Shown piece after piece: positions 6,600 through 13,151 of a DNA stretch of 15,911 nt (positions within the stretch are counted from its first letter, which is position 1; every line of letters begins with the position of its first letter). The translations under genes and the position numbers were made by a program. Below the pieces are notes generated by a model. The model was not told the DNA's origin. It saw only the letters and a program-made list of their open reading frames with translations, and ran no database searches. The DNA comes from a bacterium (lineage in GTDB: Bacteria > Auribacterota > UBA3054 > B51-G9), in the NCBI GenBank assembly GCA_029939815.1, contig JAOZSF010000010.1, forward strand, positions 1-15,911, read 5' to 3'.

Positions 6600-6785
6600 G
6601 TGGCTAAAACAAGTTTGATACAAAAACAAAGAAGAACCGCTAAATTCGGCGTAAGACAGTATAACAGATGTCAGAGATGCGGAAGACCGCGCGGCTATAT
6701 GCGCAAATTCCATCTCTGTAGAATTTGTTTCCGTGAACTTGCAAGTAGTGGTATGATACCAGGCGTTACTAAATCGAGCTGGTAA
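6600..6785 (+). CDS. rpsN: 30S ribosomal protein S14, zinc-binding short type
   Basis: S14 is a 30S head protein near S3 and S10. This 61-residue copy is the short zinc form, sometimes named rpsZ or rpsN1. Two CxxC pairs at Cys24/Cys27 and Cys40/Cys43 form the zinc ribbon, and the spacing agrees with this type. The C-terminal block FRELASSGMIPGVTKSSW is diagnostic. The start is GTG at 6600, supported by a strong AGAGGT (6588-6593-region) upstream. It is in the usual place between rplE and rpsH. Confidence 0.97.
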   Translation: MAKTSLIQKQRRTAKFGVRQYNRCQRCGRPRGYMRKFHLCRICFRELASSGMIPGVTKSSW

Positions 6786-6821
6786 TATAATTTTAAAAAA
6801 AGAATTTGGAGCACGTATAAT

Positions 6822-7217
6822 ATGTCCATGACTGATCCAATAGCAGATTTATTGACCCGCATACGCAATGCTTGTATGGCAGGTCACAGAACAGTTGACG
6901 TTCCGGCGTCACTAATGAAAGAAAGCGTTCTTAAAGTACTCGAAAAACAAGGGTACATTAATGGCTTTCAAGCGGTTGAAGATGTAAAACATCCTACAAC
7001 CAGAGTTTATATTAAATACTATAAATATAAACCGGTTATTCAACATTTGAAACGTATAAGCAAACCCGGTTTGAGAACTTATGTAAGAGCTTCCGAAATC
7101 AAACGCATTCGCGGCGGTTTGGGAATCTCGATTCTCTCAACTCCGCAAGGGGTTATGACCGGTCGTGAAGCCCGCAAGAAAAATGTGGGTGGTGAAGTTA
7201 TAGCAGAAATCTGGTAA
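6822..7217 (+). CDS. rpsH: 30S ribosomal protein S8
   Basis: S8 is a primary binder of the 16S rRNA central domain, and in enterobacteria represses the spc operon. It has 131 residues, normal for the family. The N-terminal block MTDPIADLLTRIRNA, the ISKPGLR segment and the C-terminal GLGISILSTPQGVMT with the GGEVIAEIW end are characteristic. GGAG (6808-6811) is 10 bases from the ATG at 6822 and 16 from the next ATG at 6828, so the first is chosen. No S8-binding RNA mimic could be identified with confidence near rplE. Confidence 0.98.
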   Translation: MSMTDPIADLLTRIRNACMAGHRTVDVPASLMKESVLKVLEKQGYINGFQAVEDVKHPTTRVYIKYYKYKPVIQHLKRISKPGLRTYVRASEIKRIRGGLGISILSTPQGVMTGREARKKNVGGEVIAEIW

Positions 7218-7239
7218 ACATTTATTATAGGAGAGCATC

Positions 7240-7779
7240 GTGTCTCGAATTGGTGAAACATTAATACAAATACCTGAAGGAGTTACTCTTACCGACAACA
7301 ACGGCGTTGTTACCGTTAAGGGACCCAAAGGACAATTAGAATTTAAAATTCCGGAAGGAATTAAAATTGAAATTGAAAATAATTCTATTGCCGTTAAAAG
7401 ATTATCCGATCTTAAAACCGTGCGTCAATTGCATGGAACGGTAAGAAGTATTCTCAATAACTATGTAATCGGCACAAGTAAAGGTTTCGAAAAAAAACTC
7501 GAAATCAGAGGCGTTGGTTACAGAGCAAAAGTTGCCGGGAAAGATTTAGTGCTTAACATTGGTAAATCACATGATGTGGTTTTTGCTATTCCTGAAGAAG
7601 TGACTGTTACCGTTGAAGGTAATACAAACTTATCTGTTACAGGAATTTCCAAAGAATTTGTTGGCGCCGCGGCAGCTAAAATCCGTTCCTTTTATCCGCC
7701 GGAACCTTACAAAGGGAAAGGAATTAGATACGTAGGTGAATATGTAAGACAGAAAGCCGGTAAAACTATAGCCGGTTAA
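7240..7779 (+). CDS. rplF: 50S ribosomal protein L6
   Basis: L6 has two related domains and lies near the GTPase-associated centre by the sarcin-ricin loop. The 179-residue length is standard. It begins MSRIGETLIQIPEGV, contains VKGPKGQL, the GFEKKLEIRGVGYRA link between domains, the LNIGKSHDVVF strand and ends with YPPEPYKGKGIRYVGE and KAGK. The start is GTG at 7240, supported by AGGAGAG seven or so bases upstream. It lies between rpsH and rplR. Confidence 0.98.
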   Translation: MSRIGETLIQIPEGVTLTDNNGVVTVKGPKGQLEFKIPEGIKIEIENNSIAVKRLSDLKTVRQLHGTVRSILNNYVIGTSKGFEKKLEIRGVGYRAKVAGKDLVLNIGKSHDVVFAIPEEVTVTVEGNTNLSVTGISKEFVGAAAAKIRSFYPPEPYKGKGIRYVGEYVRQKAGKTIAG

Positions 7780-7799
7780 CGCAGTACCCGAGAAAAAAA

Positions 7800-8171
7800 G
7801 TGAAGGTTATTACTAAAAGAAAAGATTTATCTCTAAGACGAAGACGCCAGCAAAGAATTCGCGCTAAAATAAGCGGAACTGCTGACCGCCCAAGACTTAA
7901 TTTATATTGTAGTCTGAAATACGTTTATGCGCAGCTTATTGACGATACCACAGGTAAAGTTATAGTTGCTGCTAACAGTTCAGGCAAAAATTGCGGCTTT
8001 GAAGGTAGCCGCTCAAGTGTTAACGCCGCAGCTGAAATCGGTAAAAAAATCGCCGAAGCAGCTCTGGAAGCAAATATAACAAATGTCGTCCTTGATAGAG
8101 CCGGATATAAATATCACGGCAAAATTAAAGCTCTTGCAGATGCTGCACGAGAAGCCGGACTGAAATTCTAA
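7800..8171 (+). CDS. rplR: 50S ribosomal protein L18
   Basis: L18 binds 5S rRNA and helps attach it to the 50S subunit together with L5. It has 123 residues, near the typical 115-120. It has the basic N-terminus (RRRRQQRIRAKISGTADRPRL), the SLKYVYAQLIDD strand, the IGKKIAEAALEANI helix and the conserved VVLDRAGYKYHGKIKALADAAREAGL end. The start is GTG at 7800, with only a weak GAG upstream, so its initiation may depend on coupling to rplF 20 bases away. Confidence 0.97.
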   Translation: MKVITKRKDLSLRRRRQQRIRAKISGTADRPRLNLYCSLKYVYAQLIDDTTGKVIVAANSSGKNCGFEGSRSSVNAAAEIGKKIAEAALEANITNVVLDRAGYKYHGKIKALADAAREAGLKF

Positions 8172-8191
8172 CATCGAATCGGAGTAATCGA

Positions 8192-8770
8192 GTGTCTCAA
8201 TATTCAAACGAAACAGTCTCAGATCAAATCGAGAAAGTTATCAGAGTTAACCGCAGTTCTAAAGTAGTAAAAGGCGGAAGACGTTTCTCTTTCAGCGCAC
8301 TTGTCGTTGTCGGAGATGCTAAAGGACAGGCAGGTTTAGGCTTCGGAAAAGCTAATGAAGTTTCTGAAGCTATTAGAAAAGCCCTTGAAGACGCACGCAA
8401 AAATATGGTGCGCATTTCAACTTATCGTTCAACTATCCCTTACAAGATAGTAGGTAAATATAAAGGCGGACAAGTCCTCCTTAAACCTGCTACTTCAGGT
8501 ACGGGTATCATCGCCGGCGGCGCCGTGCGTGCTGTCATGGAAGCGGTAGGAATTCGCGATATTCTCAGCAAAAGTCTGGGCTCTAACAACTCTACTAATG
8601 TTGCGAAAGCCGCAATGAAAGCTCTTGAATCTCTTATGACTAAAAAAGAAGCTTTCGCGCGCCGCGGTATTGTTATTAACGAATTCGTCGAAGAAAAAAC
8701 TCAACCTGTTGAAAATGTCGAAACGGTAAACGTTGACACAACTCAGCCGGAAGTTGAACCGGTAAACTGA
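8192..8770 (+). CDS. rpsE: 30S ribosomal protein S5 with C-terminal tail
   Basis: S5 contributes to translational accuracy and the mRNA entry channel and sits by S4. The double-stranded-RNA-like N-terminal domain begins IEKVIRVNRSSKVVKGGRRF, and the C-terminal domain includes GTGIIAGGAVRAVMEAVGI at about residues 103-121 and SNNSTNVAKA at 131-140. The protein is 192 residues; after about 167 there is a Val/Glu/Pro/Thr-rich acidic tail of roughly 25 residues beyond the conserved core. The GTG at 8192 has CGGAG (8180-8184) 7 bases upstream. No rpmD follows; rplO comes next after 59 bases. Confidence 0.97.
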   Translation: MSQYSNETVSDQIEKVIRVNRSSKVVKGGRRFSFSALVVVGDAKGQAGLGFGKANEVSEAIRKALEDARKNMVRISTYRSTIPYKIVGKYKGGQVLLKPATSGTGIIAGGAVRAVMEAVGIRDILSKSLGSNNSTNVAKAAMKALESLMTKKEAFARRGIVINEFVEEKTQPVENVETVNVDTTQPEVEPVN

Positions 8771-8784
8771 ACCGGCAGCTGAGT
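8741..8784. other. GC-containing hairpin across the rpsE stop
   Basis: ACTCAGC (8741-8747) pairs with GCTGAGT (8778-8784); inner CGG (8748-8750) can also pair with CCG (8772-8774), with GCA bulged. The loop contains a further CCGG and the rpsE stop TGA (8768-8770). No U-run follows, so it is not a classical terminator. It occupies the place where rpmD would usually begin. Confidence 0.45.
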
Positions 8785-8817
8785 GATAAATAATTAATTA
8801 GATTTTAAAATATATTT

Positions 8818-8821
8818 AAGG
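8818..8821 (+). promoter_or_regulatory. Ribosome binding site deciding the rplO start
   Basis: AAGG is 8 bases before the ATG at 8830 and only 2 before the in-frame TTG at 8824, so the ATG is chosen. Confidence 0.6.
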
Positions 8822-8829
8822 TATTGAAA

Positions 8830-9432
8830 ATGCAGTTACATGATTTAAAACCTCCGAGAAATTCACGCTTCTCAAGAAAACGTCTTGGTTGCGGTGTTGG
8901 TTCAGGACTCGGCAAAACTTCGGGAAGAGGACATAAAGGTCAGAACTCACGTTCAGGCGGAGGCGTTCGTCCGGGATTTGAAGGGGGACAAACTCCACTT
9001 TACAGACGTCTCCCGAGAAGAGGATTTAGTAACGCCAGATATACAACAATTTACGAAGTTATTAATGTTGGTGATTTGGCTAAATTTAAAAAGGGAACAG
9101 AAATTACCGCTGAACTTCTCGCTCAGGCAGGTTTGATCAGAGCATCTCGCGGATCGAAACTTAAAGTTCTCGGAACCGGTGAAATCTCAGTTGCTTTAAC
9201 TGTAAAAGCTGACAGATTCTCAAAATCAGCTGAAAGCAAAATTACTGCTGCAGGCGGAACATGTGAAATGATTAATGTTGTTGAGGAAAAAGAAGTCAAG
9301 AAAACCGCTAAGAAAGTTGCTGAAAAACCGGTTGAGAAAAAGGAAGAAGTCAAAGAAACCGCTAAAACAGCTAAAAAACCGGCTGGAAAAAAAGAAACTA
9401 AAAAAGAAAGCGAAAAATCCGAGGAGAAATAA
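8830..9432 (+). CDS. rplO: 50S ribosomal protein L15 with long Lys/Glu-rich tail
   Basis: L15 is a 50S assembly protein that penetrates between rRNA domains. From the ATG at 8830 it has 200 residues. The core (1-150) is canonical: MQLHDLKPP, the GSGLGKTSGRGHKGQNSRSG stretch, the GGQTPLYRRLPRRGF block and the C-terminal strand ending CEMINVVE. Residues 151-200 are a low-complexity tail composed largely of Lys, Glu, Ala and Thr, absent from typical L15 of about 145 residues. Within it an approximately 18-residue unit starting EVKKTAKK is repeated as EVKETAKT. The TTG at 8824 is an alternative start but has poor spacing to AAGG. Confidence 0.97.
   Translation: MQLHDLKPPRNSRFSRKRLGCGVGSGLGKTSGRGHKGQNSRSGGGVRPGFEGGQTPLYRRLPRRGFSNARYTTIYEVINVGDLAKFKKGTEITAELLAQAGLIRASRGSKLKVLGTGEISVALTVKADRFSKSAESKITAAGGTCEMINVVEEKEVKKTAKKVAEKPVEKKEEVKETAKTAKKPAGKKETKKESEKSEEK
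9292..9396 (+). repeat. In-frame tandem duplication in the rplO tail
   Basis: The 21 bases at 9292-9312 (beginning GAAGTCAAGA) recur nearly identically at 9346-9366, 54 bases or 18 codons later. The following bases also match (GCTGAAAAACCGG versus GCTAAAAAACCGG), giving two adjacent related units. The nucleotide similarity suggests a fairly recent duplication rather than only convergent Lys/Glu-rich composition. Confidence 0.6.
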
Positions 9433-9438
9433 TTCATT

Positions 9439-10758
9439 ATGCTTCGCACCATCTTAAATATGTTTAGAATTAAAGAATTGCGCAATCGCATTTTCTTTAC
9501 GCTCGGACTGCTCGCAGTTTACCGCATTGGTGCGTATATTCCAACTCCGGGTATTAATCCTGATAAACTGAAAACTTTCTTCGGCTCGGCTTCCACAAGC
9601 GGGCTGATGAATATGATGGATCTCTTTACCGGTGGAGCAATGCGTAACGTTACTATTCTTGCTCTCGGGATTATGCCTTATATTTCTGCTTCAATTATTT
9701 TGCAGCTGATGACAAGTGTTGTTCCTACTCTCGAAAAATTATCACATGAAGGCGAAGCAGGCAGAAAAAAAATCAATCAGTACACTCGATACGGTACTGT
9801 TGCTGTTTGTATTATTCAGGCGCTTATGCTGAGTAATCAACTCGTAAAAGGCGGAGTGAATTTGATTCCCGCACCGTTCTTTAATATTATTGTGATTATT
9901 ACTTTGACCGCAGGTACAATCTGGCTTATGTGGATTGGCGAACAAATCACTTCAAGGGGAATCGGAAACGGCATTTCTCTTATTATTATGGCAGGTATCG
10001 TTTCCAGAATGCCGGTTGCCGCAAGAATGTTGTGGAAATTATATGGCATCGGTGCCGCGGAAAGCAGACCTTTCTGGCATGTGATTTTACTTGCAACTAT
10101 GTTCGTTGCTGTTGTTGCCGGTGTTATTTATGTTATCCAGGGGCAACGCAGAATACCCGTCCAATATGCTAAACGGGTCGCCGGAGGAAGAACTTTCGGC
10201 GGACAATCTACTTATATTCCGTTACGCGTAAATCAGGCAGGCGTTATTCCAATCATTTTCGCTTCTGCTATTCTTATGCTGCCTGCAGCTTTGGCAAAAA
10301 TCGTTCCTGAAAGTCTGCCTATGCTTAGGGATTTCTTCGGATTATTTGCCCGCGGAGGATTGGTCTATCTTTTGGCTTTTGCTGTGTGTATTATTTTCTT
10401 CTGCTTTTTCTATACCGCGATTACTTTTAATCCGGTACAGATCGCTGATGACTTTAAAAAAGGCGGCGCTTTCGTTCCAGGCGTAAGACCTGGCAAGCCG
10501 ACTGCTGATTTTCTGGAATTTACTATGGTAAGACTTACAGTTGCCGGTTCAATTTTCCTTGCGGTTATTGCTGTAACTCCAATGATTATTTCTACCTGGC
10601 TGGGTATTAATTATATGATCGCGAGTTTTCTCGGAGGTACCGGTCTGCTTATTACTGTCGGTGTTATGCTTGACACTATGCAGCAGGTTGAAGCTCACCT
10701 CCTTATGAGACATTATGACGGCTTTATGAAAGACGGTAAACTTAAAGGGAGATATTAA
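9439..10758 (+). CDS. secY: Protein translocase subunit SecY
   Basis: SecY is the membrane channel of the SecYEG translocon through which secreted and membrane proteins pass. At 439 residues it has family length. The ten hydrophobic segments expected are visible, beginning with a positively charged N-terminus (RIKELRNR) and the first membrane helix, then the PTPGIN plug-side loop. Other signatures are IMPYISASIILQLM, LEKLSHEGEAGRKKINQYTRY, GNGISLIIMAGI, GGQSTYIPLRVNQAGVIPIIFA, and the end GTGLLITVGVMLDTMQQVE. The ATG at 9439 uses GAGGAG (9421-9426), which lies in the last codons of rplO. Its stop overlaps the adk start (TAATG). Confidence 0.99.
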   Translation: MLRTILNMFRIKELRNRIFFTLGLLAVYRIGAYIPTPGINPDKLKTFFGSASTSGLMNMMDLFTGGAMRNVTILALGIMPYISASIILQLMTSVVPTLEKLSHEGEAGRKKINQYTRYGTVAVCIIQALMLSNQLVKGGVNLIPAPFFNIIVIITLTAGTIWLMWIGEQITSRGIGNGISLIIMAGIVSRMPVAARMLWKLYGIGAAESRPFWHVILLATMFVAVVAGVIYVIQGQRRIPVQYAKRVAGGRTFGGQSTYIPLRVNQAGVIPIIFASAILMLPAALAKIVPESLPMLRDFFGLFARGGLVYLLAFAVCIIFFCFFYTAITFNPVQIADDFKKGGAFVPGVRPGKPTADFLEFTMVRLTVAGSIFLAVIAVTPMIISTWLGINYMIASFLGGTGLLITVGVMLDTMQQVEAHLLMRHYDGFMKDGKLKGRY

Positions 10759-11402
10759 TGCGTGTTATTTTATTAGGACCTCCGGGAGCAGGTAAAGGGA
10801 CTCAGGCAGCTTCAATCTCGACTGAAGTCGGGATCCCTCACATTTCCACAGGCGAAATGTTCAGAGCCGCTCTGAAAAACGGTACTCCTCTTGGACTTGA
10901 AGCTAAAAAATATATGGATTCAGGCGAACTCGTGCCGGATGATGTCGTGGTAGGCATGGTTAACGAAAGAATACAGCAGCCGGACTGCAGTGATGGCTTT
11001 CTTCTTGACGGCTTTCCGAGAACGATTGTTCAGGCACAAAAACTTGGCGAAACAATGGAAGAAACAGGACTGAAACTTGATCTCGTTATCAATCTTCAGT
11101 GCAGCGATAAAACCGTTGTGGCCAGATTGAGTGGAAGACGCGTTTGCAAAAGCTGCGGTGCGATATATCATGTTGAAAATATGCCGCCGAAACAAGACGG
11201 TGTTTGTGATAAATGCGGCGGTGAACTCTATCAGCGCGATGACGATAAAGCTGATACTATTTTAAACCGCCTGGAAGTTTACAGAAATTCAACGGAAGCG
11301 TTGATTGATTATTATCGTCAAAAAGATCTTTTGAAAGATGTTGACGCAAACGCGCAGAGAGAGGAAACTCTTAAAGCGATGCTTGCGCTGATTAAAAAAT
11401 AA
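10758..11402 (+). CDS. adk: Adenylate kinase, zinc-lid type
   Basis: Catalyses ATP + AMP to 2 ADP in the cytoplasm, keeping adenylate pools balanced. The P-loop GPPGAGKGT is at residues 7-15, the AMP-binding region has STGEMFR (30-36), and FLLDGFPRT is at 81-89. The LID domain (about 122-160) carries Cys130-x2-Cys133 and Cys150-x2-Cys153, the four-Cys zinc form found in many bacteria, and DDDKADTILNRLEVY follows. Length 214 residues is normal for the long-lid family. The ATG overlaps the secY stop by one base, so translation is probably coupled. The adk-map pair following secY is a widespread arrangement. Confidence 0.98.
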   Translation: MRVILLGPPGAGKGTQAASISTEVGIPHISTGEMFRAALKNGTPLGLEAKKYMDSGELVPDDVVVGMVNERIQQPDCSDGFLLDGFPRTIVQAQKLGETMEETGLKLDLVINLQCSDKTVVARLSGRRVCKSCGAIYHVENMPPKQDGVCDKCGGELYQRDDDKADTILNRLEVYRNSTEALIDYYRQKDLLKDVDANAQREETLKAMLALIKK

Positions 11403-11405
11403 GTT

Positions 11406-12170
11406 ATGGCACGCCATAGGCATAGAATTCCGGTAAAGTCCAAAGCTGAAATAATAAAAATGAGGCAGGCGGGCTCGTTAACTGCAAAAGCTTTGCAGAT
11501 TATCGCAAATGAAGCTAAACCGGGAATCACGACTCTTGAACTTGATTCCTGCATTGCCGAGTTTGTTATCGCTAATAACGCGATCCCGGCTTTTTATGAT
11601 TATCACGGCTATCCGGCAAATGCCTGTATTTCCGTAAATGAAGAAGTTATTCACGGAATACCGGGAAACCGGAAACTTCAGAACGGCGATATCGTTAGTA
11701 TCGATTTTGGAGTGATTGTTGACGGATTTTATGGCGATGCCGCCAGAACTATCCGGATCGGTGCTGTACCGGACGATAAAGACCGGCTGATTAAAATTAC
11801 TGAGCAGTCTTTTTATGAAGCCTGTAAAGTTCTTAAAGCAGGAATTCGTCTGGGTGATTTATCCTATACGATACAATCTTTCTGTGAAAAAAACGGATAC
11901 GGAATCGTAAGAGAATATGTGGGACACGGTATCGGTAAAAATTTGCACGAACCACCGCAAATTCCGAACTTCGGAAAAAAAGGAACAGGTCCCGTTATTC
12001 CTGCAGGCGCAGTTCTGGCTATTGAGCCAATGGTGACAATGGGTGACTTTAATGTAAGAGTGCTTAATGATGGATGGACGGTTGTTACAAGTGATGGATT
12101 GCCAAGCGCTCATTATGAGAATACAGTTTTAGTAACTGAAAAAGGCTGTGAAATTTTGACAAAAATATAA
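11406..12170 (+). CDS. map: Methionine aminopeptidase, type I
   Basis: Removes the initiator Met from nascent proteins when the second residue is small. The pita-bread fold and all five metal ligands are present: Asp100, Asp111, His174, Glu207 and Glu238, with the conserved His83 and His181. Motifs include NEEVIHGIPG, IVSIDFG, GHGIGKNLHEPPQIPNF, LAIEPM and AHYENTV. The 254-residue length matches type I enzymes without extensions. The ATG at 11406 is 3 bases after the adk stop. The N-terminus (ARHRHRIPVKSK) is slightly longer and more basic than usual. No infA follows, unlike many adk-map-infA clusters. Confidence 0.98.
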   Translation: MARHRHRIPVKSKAEIIKMRQAGSLTAKALQIIANEAKPGITTLELDSCIAEFVIANNAIPAFYDYHGYPANACISVNEEVIHGIPGNRKLQNGDIVSIDFGVIVDGFYGDAARTIRIGAVPDDKDRLIKITEQSFYEACKVLKAGIRLGDLSYTIQSFCEKNGYGIVREYVGHGIGKNLHEPPQIPNFGKKGTGPVIPAGAVLAIEPMVTMGDFNVRVLNDGWTVVTSDGLPSAHYENTVLVTEKGCEILTKI

Positions 12171-12190
12171 AACTTAAAGAAAATAATATT

Positions 12191-12304
12191 ATGAGAGTCC
12201 GAGCTTCAGTAAAAAGATTATGTGAAAAATGTAGAATCATTCGAAGAAAACGTGTGATTCGTGTAGTGTGTTCTAACCCGCGCCATAAGCAGCGTCAGGG
12301 TTAA
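12191..12304 (+). CDS. rpmJ: 50S ribosomal protein L36, zinc form
   Basis: A short 37-residue protein, read directly from the ATG at 12191 to TAA at 12302-12304. It starts MRVRASVKRLCEKCR and ends NPRHKQRQG, the L36 hallmark. The zinc ligands Cys11, Cys14, Cys27 and His32 are present. L36 contacts 23S rRNA in the 50S subunit. It lies directly between map and rpsM, where infA normally precedes it. There is no clear Shine-Dalgarno site, only AAAG in an AT-rich leader. A hairpin spans its stop codon. Confidence 0.97.
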   Translation: MRVRASVKRLCEKCRIIRRKRVIRVVCSNPRHKQRQG

Positions 12305-12311
12305 TAACCTT
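12297..12311. other. Hairpin straddling the rpmJ stop
   Basis: AGGGTT (12297-12302) and AACCTT (12306-12311) form a 6-base stem with one G-U pair and a 3-base loop AAT. The rpmJ stop (12302-12304) is inside it. It lies 22 bases before the rpsM start; only a short TTT follows, so termination is unlikely. Confidence 0.35.
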
Positions 12312-12333
12312 TGATTTATAAATAGGTGAAATT

Positions 12334-12702
12334 ATGCCCCGTATAGTTGGTGTAGATATTCCGGCAGGTAAAAGAATGGAAGCTTCCATTCAGTACATTT
12401 ATGGTATTGGTCCGACACTCGCTCTTCAACTTCTTGAAGAAGCTAAAGTTGATCCAAATTTAAGAGCGTCCAAATTAACGGATGATGACGTTAAAAGAAT
12501 CACTCTCCTGCTTCAGCAGAAGTATATGATTGAAGGTGATTTAAGACGTGATGTTCAGCAGAATATTAAACGTCTCGTTTCTATTAACTGTTATCGAGGA
12601 ACACGTCATCGCAGAGGTTTGCCTGTGCGGGGACAGAGAACTAGTACAAATGCGCGTACCCGAAAAGGACCGAAGAAACTTCCGGGCGCTAAGAAGAAAT
12701 AA
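12334..12702 (+). CDS. rpsM: 30S ribosomal protein S13
   Basis: S13 lies in the 30S head, forms inter-subunit bridges with L5 and contacts the P-site tRNA. The 122 residues fit. It starts MPRIVGVDIPAGKR and has the helix-hairpin-helix region IYGIGPTLALQLL, then the conserved NIKRLVSINCYRGTRHRRGLPVRGQRTSTNARTR block (in parts) and a basic tail GPKKLPGAKKK. The ATG at 12334 is preceded by AGGTG (12324-12328). It opens the S13-S11-S4-alpha block. Confidence 0.98.
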   Translation: MPRIVGVDIPAGKRMEASIQYIYGIGPTLALQLLEEAKVDPNLRASKLTDDDVKRITLLLQQKYMIEGDLRRDVQQNIKRLVSINCYRGTRHRRGLPVRGQRTSTNARTRKGPKKLPGAKKK

Positions 12703-12732
12703 TTTATAATTTAAAATAAAAATTCTAAAAAA

Positions 12733-13125
12733 ATGGCCAAAACTACCGCCAAAAAAAGAACAAGAAGAAGTCTGAAAAATATTCCCCAGGGAATCGCTCA
12801 TGTTCAGGCTACGTTTAATAACACTATCGTTACTATAACTGATAGAAACGGAAACGTGATCTCATGGAGCTCCGCAGGAGTATTAAAATTCTCCGGCGCC
12901 AGAAAATCTACTGCATTTGTCGCTACCCGCGTAGCTCAGGAAGCAGCAAAGCAGGCCATGCAGCATGGATTACGTGAATTAGAAGTAAGAGTTAAAGGCC
13001 CCGGTTCCGGACGTGAGTCCGCTATCAGAGCTTTTGAAACAGTAGGACTTAAAGTTACAGCTATCAGTGATGTAACTCCCGTCCCGCATAATGGTTGTAG
13101 GCCTAAGAAACAACGCCGAGTATAA
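12733..13125 (+). CDS. rpsK: 30S ribosomal protein S11
   Basis: S11 is in the 30S platform near the mRNA exit and contacts 16S rRNA. Length is 130 residues. The sequence has a basic N-terminus (KKRTRRSLKN), then GIAHVQATFNNTIVTITDRNGNVISW, the KSTAFVATRVAQEAAK helix and GPGSGRESAIRAFETVGLKV with the final CRPKKQRRV. The ATG at 12733 follows a long A/T-rich run with no recognisable Shine-Dalgarno sequence. It is between rpsM and rpsD as usual. Confidence 0.98.
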   Translation: MAKTTAKKRTRRSLKNIPQGIAHVQATFNNTIVTITDRNGNVISWSSAGVLKFSGARKSTAFVATRVAQEAAKQAMQHGLRELEVRVKGPGSGRESAIRAFETVGLKVTAISDVTPVPHNGCRPKKQRRV

Positions 13126-13151
13126 CGTAAAACGATAAAAATTAACTTATT

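Noticed and set aside
6816..6821. TATAAT directly before the rpsH start
   Set aside because: There is no -35 box near 17 bases upstream, and the GGAG of rpsH overlaps the spacer; a transcript from here would start within the gene.
9275..9457. A 60-codon Lys/Arg-rich frame over the end of rplO
   Set aside because: It is the out-of-frame reading of the Lys/Glu-rich L15 tail, with no independent support.
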